Positions 54,337 through 62,484 of a stretch of DNA of 64,000 bases are shown piece by piece. The stretch comes from Paenibacillus faecalis. GTDB taxonomy: Bacteria; Bacillota; Bacilli; Paenibacillales; Paenibacillaceae. Location of the stretch: NCBI RefSeq assembly GCF_900289175.1, contig NZ_LT985747.1, forward strand, positions 2,756,624-2,820,623, in the 5' to 3' direction. Each line of letters begins with the position of its first letter. The stretch's first letter is position 1. The position numbers and the translations under genes were made by a program. The notes beneath the pieces are model-generated. The model was not told where the DNA came from, did not search any database, and saw only the letters and a list, made by a program, of their open reading frames with translations.

Positions 54337-55542
54337 ATGTTAGATTCACATACGATTGAAACCATCAAGTCCACGGTTCCTGTTCTGAAAGTGCATGGAA
54401 AAACAATCACCACTGTATTTTACAAAAAACTGTTCAGACATCATCCTGAACTTCTAAATATTTTTAATCATGCTAACCAGCATCAAGGCAAACAGCCCAC
54501 AGCCCTTGCAGAAGCCGTTTATGCTGCCGCTGCAAACATCGACCGCCTGGAAGATATTCTGCCTGTAGTCAAGCAGATCGGAGAAAAGCACCGCGCTCTG
54601 AACGTCCTTCCTGAGCATTATCCGATCGTCGGTGAAACGCTGCTTGCAGCGATTAAGGATGTGCTCGGCGATGCTGCCACCCCCGAAATCATGGATGCAT
54701 GGAGCAAAGCTTACCAGATCATCGCTGATGTATTTATTCGCGTGGAAGAGGATATGTACAGCAAAGCTGAAACTGCTGCGGGCGGTTGGAGAGGTTACCG
54801 CCGTTTCATCATCGATCGGAAAGTGGAAGAAAGCTGTGTCATCACATCTTTCTATTTAAAGCCCGAGGACGGGCAACGCATTTCACCATATGAGCCAGGG
54901 CAATATATAACCGTACGGGTCAAACCAGAAGGCGAGGAGTACACGCATATTCGGCACTATACTCTTTCTGAAGCCCCAGGACAGCCTTATTACAAAATCA
55001 GTGTGAAGCGTGAAGATGCTGCGGAAAACAAACCTGCCGGAATCGTATCCTGCTGGCTTCACACCCATGCTGAACCTGGAACATCCGTAGAGCTTAGCGC
55101 ACCTGCAGGTTCCTTTACACTGGATCAAACAAGCGAGCGTCCTCTTGTACTCATTAGCGGAGGTGTTGGTCTTACCCCAATGGTCAGCATGCTTGAGGCG
55201 ACCCTTGCCGCTCAGCCCGAGCGCTCTGTAACATATATTCATGCCGCTATAGACGGCGACCATCATGCGATGAAGGAACATATCGAAGCACTGGCCGCCG
55301 CTCATAAACAACTGAAATCCTATATCATCTACGAACGACCGCAAGAGGGAGAAATTTGCGATAAAACCGGGTACATCGATCTTGCTTTCCTCCAAGCTAT
55401 CGTTGATCCGAAATCCGACTGCTATTTCTGTGGACCCGTTCCGTTTATGTCTTCGGTGCAGCGTCATCTTACAGCTCTCGGGTTACCGAGCGAACGAACT
55501 CATTATGAATTTTTCGGGCCTATGGGATCTTTAGAAGCATAG
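54337..55542 (+). CDS. hmp: Flavohemoglobin (nitric oxide dioxygenase)
   Basis: 401 aa. N-terminal globin (1-140) with the proximal His in GEKHRALNVLPEHYP; FAD domain with RHYTLS; NAD domain with LISGGVGLTPMVSMLEA and YFCGPVPFM, ending HYEFFGPMGSL. It detoxifies NO to nitrate with O2 and to N2O without O2, fitting co-regulation with nitrite reduction, which generates NO. RBS GAGAGGGG. Confidence 0.97.
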   Translation: MLDSHTIETIKSTVPVLKVHGKTITTVFYKKLFRHHPELLNIFNHANQHQGKQPTALAEAVYAAAANIDRLEDILPVVKQIGEKHRALNVLPEHYPIVGETLLAAIKDVLGDAATPEIMDAWSKAYQIIADVFIRVEEDMYSKAETAAGGWRGYRRFIIDRKVEESCVITSFYLKPEDGQRISPYEPGQYITVRVKPEGEEYTHIRHYTLSEAPGQPYYKISVKREDAAENKPAGIVSCWLHTHAEPGTSVELSAPAGSFTLDQTSERPLVLISGGVGLTPMVSMLEATLAAQPERSVTYIHAAIDGDHHAMKEHIEALAAAHKQLKSYIIYERPQEGEICDKTGYIDLAFLQAIVDPKSDCYFCGPVPFMSSVQRHLTALGLPSERTHYEFFGPMGSLEA

Positions 55543-55549
55543 CTTACGA

Positions 55550-55942
55550 TTATTCGTGGTCCGGTGCGACAAGCTCCACCTTGATCCGATCCGGATCTTC
55601 AAAAAACACGGCATAATGATCAGGACCGCCAGCATAAGGATACTTGTCCTCGTACAGGACAGGTATCCCTTTTCTTTTTAACTCGGATGCCATTTCATCC
55701 ACCTGCTTACGGTTTTTTGCATGAAATGCCAGATGATTCAGGCCCGTTCTGCGTCGATGGTAGGGAGGGGAAAGAAAGCGCTCCTCTGTCTGCACAAATA
55801 CAAGATAGGTATCCCCTTGCTTCCAACTAATGCCGCTTTCCCACTCCTGATATGGGTGATAGCCCAGTTCAGTAAGCAGCCATCCCCAGAAATCCCGGCT
55901 CCGGCCCAAGTTGCTTGTGTTTATCTCTACATGATGCAGCAA
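55550..55942 (-). CDS. VOC/glyoxalase superfamily protein
   Basis: 130 aa, two beta-alpha-beta-beta-beta units: MLHHVEINTSNLGRSRDFW, GLNHLAFHAKNRKQVDEM and HYAVFFEDPDRIKVELV. His, His and Glu metal ligands are in place. Substrate unknown. Convergent with hmp, 7 bp apart; downstream of the short Crp/Fnr gene. Confidence 0.87.
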   Translation of the reverse strand: MLHHVEINTSNLGRSRDFWGWLLTELGYHPYQEWESGISWKQGDTYLVFVQTEERFLSPPYHRRRTGLNHLAFHAKNRKQVDEMASELKRKGIPVLYEDKYPYAGGPDHYAVFFEDPDRIKVELVAPDHE

Positions 55943-55961
55943 AAAGCACTCCTCCTCATGA

Positions 55962-56462
55962 TCAATGCTGTCCTCTTAACAGCCGGTTCACTGTCTCGCG
56001 CCGTACTCCGATCAGCTGCCCTATCTCCTCTTGCGTAAGCAGCTCGGTCAAATGCAATCCTTGCGAATAATCATCAAGCCATTTGATCAACAGCTCAAGC
56101 CGCTCGGCGGGAGTGCCTACTGTCAGATGATCCAGACGCTGCTGCATAAAGCGTACCTTTTCCTGTAAGAGCCTCGCTACTTCCAACGGCCGCTCCGGAT
56201 TCTCCTTCAAATCTCGGTACCACTCTGCCGCCGGAATGATCTCGACTTCACTGCGGATAACTGCTGTTGCTGTCCCATGTATTTCCTTAGGACTTATTAG
56301 CGAGTGATGCGGAACCGTCTCTCCGGGGTACAAAATATTGAACAGCACAATATTCCCGTTCTGATGCAATCTTGTTACCTTAAATAAACCGCTCTTGATA
56401 TGGTACAAAAAATCCCCGCTATCCCCTTGGCGGAACAAGATTTCCCCTTTATGCAATATCAC
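55962..56462 (-). CDS. Short Crp/Fnr-family regulator, 166 aa
   Basis: 166 aa against about 230 usual. The N-terminal cNMP-like barrel starts directly at HKGEILFRQGDSGDFLYHIKSGLF, lacking the usual N-terminal helix, and the protein ends right after the recognition helix (LTQEEIGQLIGVRRETVNRLLRGQH). No C-terminal cysteines, so not an Fe-S Fnr. GTG start with GGAAGGAAG upstream; no ATG in frame. Its ligand is unknown; adjacency to hmp and VOC genes hints at stress sensing. Confidence 0.82.
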   Translation of the reverse strand: MILHKGEILFRQGDSGDFLYHIKSGLFKVTRLHQNGNIVLFNILYPGETVPHHSLISPKEIHGTATAVIRSEVEIIPAAEWYRDLKENPERPLEVARLLQEKVRFMQQRLDHLTVGTPAERLELLIKWLDDYSQGLHLTELLTQEEIGQLIGVRRETVNRLLRGQH

Positions 56463-56627
56463 GATGCATCACTTCCTTCCATCTGTTTGGCAGATCAAAC
56501 ATTTTTTTCATTATAACAAAATGGTGGAGTTCCTTTTCTCCAAATTTTTCACCTTGCCACCGTTATATATTGTTGATTACCATGATATCATATAAGAACA
56601 TACGTTTCTATATTGTAAGGAAGTGAC

Positions 56628-57014
56628 ATGATGACAAAACCTCTCATCCCTCCGGTCCCGACCGAGGCAGACGACTTGCTTGTCAGATCTTATGTAATAC
56701 ACGGCATCATGCTGGAAATGTTGAAGCGGGACATAAACACACTTCATACGCTTTCACTGAAAATGCCCGAACTTTATATCCGCAGCCTCGCTCTCCTAGA
56801 TAAAGAAATTTCAGAAAATCTATGGACGATCCGCCAAAATCTCCGTATTCACGGCATACGCATATTAAAACAAATTACAAGATCCGGCGGAATCGAAGCC
56901 GCATTTATGTGCCGGGGCTATCACCGAACTGTGTGGCTTTCGAGGAAACTCATTCAGGAGGAAGCCATTAACAAGCTTCATCGGTATTCATGTACAAATT
57001 TGGCGGCATACTAG
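56628..57014 (+). CDS. Unknown 128-aa protein upstream of Pip
   Basis: Not recognised. 128 aa, basic, helical, no signal or membrane segment, with two Cys near the end. Begins MMTKPLIPPVPTEADDLLV and has an internal basic stretch (RQNLRIHGIRILKQITRSGG). AAGGAAG lies just upstream of the ATGs. It ends about 30 bp before the YhgE/Pip coding region and is likely co-transcribed. Confidence 0.65.
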   Translation: MMTKPLIPPVPTEADDLLVRSYVIHGIMLEMLKRDINTLHTLSLKMPELYIRSLALLDKEISENLWTIRQNLRIHGIRILKQITRSGGIEAAFMCRGYHRTVWLSRKLIQEEAINKLHRYSCTNLAAY

Positions 57015-57042
57015 CCTAATCAGACTGGAAAGAGAGGGCTGT

Positions 57043-59196
57043 GTTATCCGAAACATTATCCGCATCTACCTTACCGACCTGAGAAACATAACAACGAACT
57101 GGGTTGCATTCGTACTAATTTTAGGATTGGCCGTGCTGCCATCGCTTTACGCGTGGTTTAATATAGCAGCTTCTTGGGACCCGTACAGCCAAACTTCCGG
57201 GCTATCCATAGCAGTTGCCAACCAGGACGCTGGCACAACGCTTCGCGGCAAGCCTGTCAACATAGGACAGGAAATCATACGCTCACTTCAAAATAACCAA
57301 AGCCTGGAATGGCGATTTACAGATCAAAACTCAGCGATCGAAGGTGTGCGTCATGGCGATGACTATGCCGCTATCGTTATTCCTGAAGATTTCTCGGCTC
57401 GGATCGGCACCGTGTTGTCTGACGAACCGGTAAAAGCAGAAATTCTATACTATACGAACGAAAAAATAAACGCTATCGCACCAAAAGTTACAGCCACCGG
57501 AGCATCCGCTATTGTTGAAGAGGTCCGGAAAAATTTTATCAAAACCGCAGACGGGGCTATTTTTCAAATATTCAATGAACTTGGGGTCGAGCTGGAAAAT
57601 GAACTCCCGGCTATTCGTAAAATAGAGAGCATCGTGTTTCGCATCGAGAAGCGTTTTCCGGAGTTGAATCAGGCGATGGAAACAGCAATAAAGGATATTG
57701 GCACAGCCAGTACATTAGTTACTCAAGCCAAAGAAACTTTGCCCGTGCTGGAAGAAATGGCTCGAAGCGGTGAAGAAGCCGCTGAAGCTCTTGCCGGATT
57801 TGCCAAACAGACATCCGAAGCTTCCATAGCACTCGAACCGCGTATAAAACAAGACCTTACTGTTTTAAATGAAGCTGCTGTCTCTGTGCAGCAGGCTATC
57901 ACTCTCGCCCAGCAGTCCGGTATTTCTCCAGAGGAAGCCCGGTCTAACTTAAATGAGATAGGCAAGCGTGCCGAAGGAATCAAAAATGCAGCGACACAAC
58001 TGTCGCAATTGTTCCAGCGCCTGGATTCAGCCATACCGGGTACCGGTGCAGCAGGAGCTGCGGCTGATCTGAAGCGTATCAGCGAACGATGGGGCTCCAT
58101 CCAGAACGTCGTTCAAACGGCCAGTTCAGCCATCGGGCAAGATAGCAATGCAGCAGAGAGCTCTTTAGCAAAATTAAAACAACTGGCTGATGATGCAGCC
58201 AAGTTATCCGGTACTTTACTAACAAAATACGATAGCGAGATCGGCCCCCGAATTTCTGCCGGTTTCGATCAGGCCCAAAAGACCGCCCAGACTGTTCAAA
58301 CCGAGCTGAATAGAGCTTTAAAAGCGCTGCCCGAAGTCAATCAAATTCTTCAACATGCGGAAGCCGGCCTAGCCGCAGGTGAACAAGAAGCAGACGTCAT
58401 ACAAAATCGGCTTCCAGAAGCCGAGCAGCAAATCTCGAAGCTTGCAGACGGCTTACGCAAACTAGAGCAAGGCGGAGAACTCGGAGAAATTATTGAGCTG
58501 CTAAAGAACAATTTTGAAGAGGAAAGTCAATTTTTTGCGGAACCGGTTGTCCTGAAAGAAAATCGGCTGTACCCGATTCCGAACTACGGCTCGGCGATGT
58601 CTCCCTTCTTCACAACCTTGTCTCTCTGGGTCGGAGCTCTGCTCCTTGTTTCACTGCTAAGCGTTGAGGTGCATCAGCAAGAGACTTCGTTTGGAAGCAC
58701 CACCGTGTATTTTGGCCGTTTTCTCACTTTTTGGACCATTGCGTTGCTGCAAGCGCTATTTGTTTCACTGGGTGACATATTTCTTCTAGGAACTTTTGTT
58801 GCAGATCCAGGATGGTTTGTGCTGTTTTCTGTGCTTATCAGCTCCGTATTTATGCTGATAGTTTATACGCTCACATCGGTCTTCGGCAATGTTGGCAAAG
58901 CGATGGCCATCATTTTGCTTGTGCTTCAGCTGGCAGGTGCGGGAGGGACCTTCCCCATTCAGATGACTCCTGCCTTCTTCCAAGTGATTTACCCCTTTCT
59001 CCCCTTCACCTATGCCATCAGCATGATGCGTGAAGCGGTCGGAGGGATATTGTGGGACATTGTCAGCCGCGATGCACTCATCCTGCTCATCTTCGCGGCT
59101 GCTGCCCTTATGATCGGCGTCGTACTGAAAAAACCGATCAACAGGGCAGGAAGCCAACTGGTGCAGAAAGTTAGAGAATCCCGGCTTATTCATTGA
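57043..59196 (+). CDS. YhgE/Pip family membrane protein (start codon uncertain)
   Basis: About 717 aa. N-terminal membrane helix ending in the family signature PSLYAWFNI-ASWDPY, then a large extracytoplasmic coiled-coil-like region (about 60-480), then an ABC-2-like domain of about five helices (SLWVGALLLVSLL; FQVIYPFLPFTYAISMMREAVGG). Homologues include phage infection protein and ESX-type accessory proteins. The frame continues upstream of the first usual start (TTG 57127) through RNIIRIYLTDLRNITTNWVA, clearly part of the protein, but without ATG, GTG or TTG. 57043 is an estimate; see findings. Confidence 0.85.
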   Translation, partial: VIRNIIRIYLTDLRNITTNWVAFVLILGLAVLPSLYAWFNIAASWDPYSQTSGLSIAVANQDAGTTLRGKPVNIGQEIIRSLQNNQSLEWRFTDQNSAIEGVRHGDDYAAIVIPEDFSARIGTVLSDEPVKAEILYYTNEKINAIAPKVTATGASAIVEEVRKNFIKTADGAIFQIFNELGVELENELPAIRKIESIVFRIEKRFPELNQAMETAIKDIGTASTLVTQAKETLPVLEEMARSGEEAAEALAGFAKQTSEASIALEPRIKQDLTVLNEAAVSVQQAITLAQQSGISPEEARSNLNEIGKRAEGIKNAATQLSQLFQRLDSAIPGTGAAGAAADLKRISERWGSIQNVVQTASSAIGQDSNAAESSLAKLKQLADDAAKLSGTLLTKYDSEIGPRISAGFDQAQKTAQTVQTELNRALKALPEVNQILQHAEAGLAAGEQEADVIQNRLPEAEQQISKLADGLRKLEQGGELGEIIELLKNNFEEESQFFAEPVVLKENRLYPIPNYGSAMSPFFTTLSLWVGALLLVSLLSVEVHQQETSFGSTTVYFGRFLTFWTIALLQALFVSLGDIFLLGTFVADPGWFVLFSVLISSVFMLIVYTLTSVFGNVGKAMAIILLVLQLAGAGGTFPIQMTPAFFQVIYPFLPFTYAISMMREAVGGILWDIVSRDALILLIFAAAALMIGVVLKKPINRAGSQLVQKVRESRLIH

Positions 59197-59226
59197 ACGG
59201 GTTTCCCAGATTTAAATGTCGTAATA

Positions 59227-59264
59227 AAAGAGTAGTGCCCAGGCTCTGGACACTACTCTTTATA
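59227..59264. terminator. Bidirectional terminator after Pip
   Basis: AAAGAGTAGTG-CCCAGGCTCTGGA-CACTACTCTTT, an 11-bp perfect outer stem, between the convergent Pip and TIM-barrel genes. Confidence 0.88.
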
Positions 59265-59291
59265 CTTTTATTCCTCAGTATGAACATCGCT

Positions 59292-60194
59292 TCACATCGT
59301 CGTTATTTTTCGGTACCATTCCTCATAATGATGAACGGCAAGACCGGCAAAAGACGGATGCTCCGTCCCCAACACAGCCGCACGATGAGCTTCGTTGTGC
59401 ATCACTTCTTCACTTTTTCCATAGAAAGTCAAATAATCTCCTTCCGGTGTATCTGTCAGCTCTATGCCGATCCATACAGATTTGCCCAGCTTATCCGCCT
59501 GTTCCAGCTCTTCAAGAGACAATTCATACATCTTCTCCCCATCGTCCCGGTACGACATCACAGCTACAGCATCGGTCAGCTCCTGCATCCAGTAGCCAAA
59601 GCTGCCTGAACCGTCAGGTGCTGGTATAGAGTCCAGCCAAAAAGGAATAGCCGCGCTAACTTCTAACCCCTGATGTCTAGCTTGCTTCACCCACGATTCC
59701 ATATTTTCGCTCCACTCCGTGACAACCTCTTCCTGCTCACGCTCCCACCTGCCTAACACATACGGCTCAACATCCAGCTGAACACCTTGAAATCGCTCCT
59801 CGGGCTTCGACTCCATATTATATTTTTCAAGCCAGGACAGTAATTTCATCCCCTCGCTATACTGCTCTGTGTACGCCCACTCCGGCTCGCCGCCTAAGGC
59901 ATGGACAGCGATATCGGCCTCATGTGCCAAACGAATAAAACGCCGATAATCATTTGCAGGCACACTCTCTTGAATTTGCAGAAAAATGGTGTTAACTCCT
60001 TCCCGACGGCTAAATTCAATAATTTTTTCCGCTTCGCTGCGGATCATAACGGCATCCCACAGCCAGGTCGCCTTATCCTGCTTCACAGGGGCTGATGGCC
60101 GAAGAAAAATGAGCAGCAAAAAGCAGATGAGTATGAAAGCAGCGGTGAAGTAAAGCTTGGCTTTTGTGATTCCAAATCGTTTTCTAGCCTCCAT
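59292..60194 (-). CDS. Membrane-anchored TIM-barrel (glycoside-hydrolase-like) protein of the exopolysaccharide unit
   Basis: 300 aa. One N-terminal membrane helix (about 13-31) without a clear cleavage site, then a TIM-barrel-like domain with ATWLWDAVMI, GVNTIFLQIQESV, GVQLDVEPYVLGRW (a plausible Asp/Glu catalytic pair) and LGKSVWIGIELTD. It resembles glycoside hydrolase folds, but I cannot name a family. It lies 6 bp after the UDP-sugar dehydrogenase gene and would act outside the membrane on the polymer. Confidence 0.7.
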   Translation of the reverse strand: MEARKRFGITKAKLYFTAAFILICFLLLIFLRPSAPVKQDKATWLWDAVMIRSEAEKIIEFSRREGVNTIFLQIQESVPANDYRRFIRLAHEADIAVHALGGEPEWAYTEQYSEGMKLLSWLEKYNMESKPEERFQGVQLDVEPYVLGRWEREQEEVVTEWSENMESWVKQARHQGLEVSAAIPFWLDSIPAPDGSGSFGYWMQELTDAVAVMSYRDDGEKMYELSLEELEQADKLGKSVWIGIELTDTPEGDYLTFYGKSEEVMHNEAHRAAVLGTEHPSFAGLAVHHYEEWYRKITTM

Positions 60195-60200
60195 TTTCGC

Positions 60201-61562
60201 TTAAATCAGCAGCGCTTCGCTCGGTTCTCGCACATGGGGCACCGAGTGACCGATCTTGTATATATGGGGCTTGGCATACATACTAAACGCGTTGCGGGTA
60301 TCTAAAATAGGTACGCCCAAAGAGGCGATGAGTTTGTAGTCAAAGCTGCGATGATTGGTCATGAGGACCATGCAATCATAGTTCTTGAATTTATGAATGT
60401 CATAATCGACACTGTTTACCGTCTTGCCGCTTTTATCGATAAAACTGTGCGCATGTGGATCATAATAATCGACGCTCGCTCCATTTTCTTTAAACAATTC
60501 GTATACTTCCAACCCGGGCGATTCCCGCAGATCACTAATATCCGGCTTGTACGCCATACCGAGCAGCAAAATATTCGATCGTTTCACAGATTTGGCATAT
60601 ACGTTCAAAATTGCAGCGGTCTTGTTAATAACATAGTAAGGCATATTATCATTGGTCGATTGAGCCAGTTCGATAAATTTGCTGTAGAAACGAAACCCCT
60701 TCGCCTTCCAGGACAAGTACATCGGATCTAGCGGAATGCAGTGTCCACCAATGCCAGGACCAGGATAAAACGGCATAAAGCCGAACGGCTTTGTAGCTGC
60801 AGCTTCAATAACTTCCCACACATCGATCCCCATACGATCACACATCATCGCCATTTCATTTACAAAAGCGATGTTAACGCTTCGGAATGTATTTTCGAGC
60901 AGCTTGGACATTTCAGCAACTTTTGGTGAGCTGACCGGAACGACTGTATCCACATACTGTTCATACAAAGCCGTTCCCAACTTCAAGCAAGCTTCGGTCG
61001 TGCCACCAATCACCTTCGGCGTATTCCGGGTATTAAACCGGCTGTTCGAAGGATCAACCCGCTCCGGCGAAAAGCAAAGAAAGAAATCTTTGCCGGCGGT
61101 ATAGCCCAAAGCTTCAATTTCCGACTGGATCAATTCCTCCGTCGTACCCGGATAGGTTGTGCTCTCCAGCGTGATCAACAGCCGGGGCTTCATAAACCGC
61201 TTAAGCTGCTCCACCACTCTTTTGATATGGGAAGTATCCGGGTCCTGATTTTCGCTCAACGGGGTCGGTACACAAATGCTGATCGCATCGATAATCGCAA
61301 TCATGCTGTAATCCGTTGTAGCCTTGAATCGGCCTGTCTGCATGCAAGCAGCCAGTTCTTCAGAAGTAATGTCCGAAATATATGATTCTCCCCGATCGAT
61401 TCGATCGATTTTGTCCGGGTCAAGATCGATGCCGATGACGGTAAAACCCTGCCTCACCATTTCCACAGCCAGGGGTAGACCGACATAGCCGAGTCCCACT
61501 ACACCAAGGACAGCTTTCTTGTTTGCAATTGCATCTAACAAAGTTTCGTATTCTTCGTTCAC
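60201..61562 (-). CDS. Nucleotide-sugar (UDP-sugar) 6-dehydrogenase, WbpA/WecC type
   Basis: 453 aa. NAD-binding VLGVVGLGYVGLPLAVEM near the N-terminus, TYPGTTEELI, catalytic Cys in GPGIGGHCIPLDPMYL, and C-terminal NILLLGMAYKPDISDLRESP with a UDP-binding domain. It oxidises UDP-GlcNAc, UDP-ManNAc or UDP-Glc to the uronic acid; the motif set favours an N-acetylated sugar. GTG 61560-61562 lies nine nt after GGAGG; TTG and ATG just upstream are too close. Supplies precursor for the adjacent glycosyltransferase. Confidence 0.9.
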   Translation of the reverse strand: MNEEYETLLDAIANKKAVLGVVGLGYVGLPLAVEMVRQGFTVIGIDLDPDKIDRIDRGESYISDITSEELAACMQTGRFKATTDYSMIAIIDAISICVPTPLSENQDPDTSHIKRVVEQLKRFMKPRLLITLESTTYPGTTEELIQSEIEALGYTAGKDFFLCFSPERVDPSNSRFNTRNTPKVIGGTTEACLKLGTALYEQYVDTVVPVSSPKVAEMSKLLENTFRSVNIAFVNEMAMMCDRMGIDVWEVIEAAATKPFGFMPFYPGPGIGGHCIPLDPMYLSWKAKGFRFYSKFIELAQSTNDNMPYYVINKTAAILNVYAKSVKRSNILLLGMAYKPDISDLRESPGLEVYELFKENGASVDYYDPHAHSFIDKSGKTVNSVDYDIHKFKNYDCMVLMTNHRSFDYKLIASLGVPILDTRNAFSMYAKPHIYKIGHSVPHVREPSEALLI

Positions 61563-61623
61563 GAGCATCAACCTCCATCGATGTATTGTCTAAAGAAGCT
61601 CCAATAACAGCACAGCGTTTAAG

Positions 61624-62427
61624 TTAGTGAAGGCAGCGGCGGATGCGAGCATCGAGCTCTATCGGTGAAAACGGCTTGGTGACGTAATCATCCACCCCCA
61701 TTTGAAAGCACTGGCTGATCGTCTGCTCTACTCGCTTCTCGCTCAGTACCACAATTTTGGGTGATGCCGTCAATTCCAACTGCTGGATGTGATGTATAAA
61801 AGGCAGGCCGTCAATGCCATACAGATTGAGCTCGGTCAACACCAGATCCGGCCCCCATTTCGCAATCAACTCCAATGCTTCCAGACCATCAACCGCTCCC
61901 ATAGTTTCATAACCCTGCAATGCCAGACGGATTTGCAAAAACTCACGCACTGTCCTGTCATGATCTACAATCAAAATCCGGTTACGATCTGCACCTGCTT
62001 CATCCTCAGTGAAGATATGGATATCGGAAGAAGTGCTAAGGCGAGCAGACTCCGCCATTTTCATCAGCATTTGCGGGGTAGGGACATCGGACACTGCCGC
62101 AAGTGTCATCCGGGGATCACAATCTCCATTTTTCTCCAATAAAAACTGCTTAAGCAGCAGCGCCTGGTAATGTGCGCGTTCCAGCGCAATTTCAGGCAGG
62201 ATAACTGCCAGAGTTTTCGTCACAGGGTCCCTTAGAATCTCTCCTTGCAGATCGGCGTGCGAATGAAGAAAGCTCTTCACCTGTCCTTCAAGACCGAACG
62301 ATTCTCCAGAACCGGAATATATGAATAGGAGAGCACACGTCCTGCTTGTATTTTTTTGTAGTTCCTGCTCCATAACGCTGTACAGATCCGTCCCTTGTTC
62401 TCTTGGCAATGTTGCTGTCTGAGACAT
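61624..62427 (-). CDS. Degenerate GGDEF plus degenerate receiver protein
   Basis: 267 aa. Residues about 25-140 follow the GGDEF fold (SRTCALLFIY strand, ILRDPVTKTLAVILPE where a GGDEF loop and AVLLPE strand would be, MTLAAVSDV, MLMKMAESARLS), but the GGDEF motif itself is lost. The C-terminal receiver (from about 149) has ILIVDHD instead of the DD/DE pair and LVLTELNLYGIDG, with Glu199 at the phosphoacceptor Asp position; Lys in YVTKPF and Ser in VVLSEKR are kept. No output HTH. Likely a non-enzymatic regulator of the adjacent synthase. Confidence 0.8.
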   Translation of the reverse strand: MSQTATLPREQGTDLYSVMEQELQKNTSRTCALLFIYSGSGESFGLEGQVKSFLHSHADLQGEILRDPVTKTLAVILPEIALERAHYQALLLKQFLLEKNGDCDPRMTLAAVSDVPTPQMLMKMAESARLSTSSDIHIFTEDEAGADRNRILIVDHDRTVREFLQIRLALQGYETMGAVDGLEALELIAKWGPDLVLTELNLYGIDGLPFIHHIQQLELTASPKIVVLSEKRVEQTISQCFQMGVDDYVTKPFSPIELDARIRRCLH

Positions 62428-62484
62428 GATATAATCCACCTTTCTTATTGTTAATAAAGATTAAATCTACCAGTCTAAAAAAGA

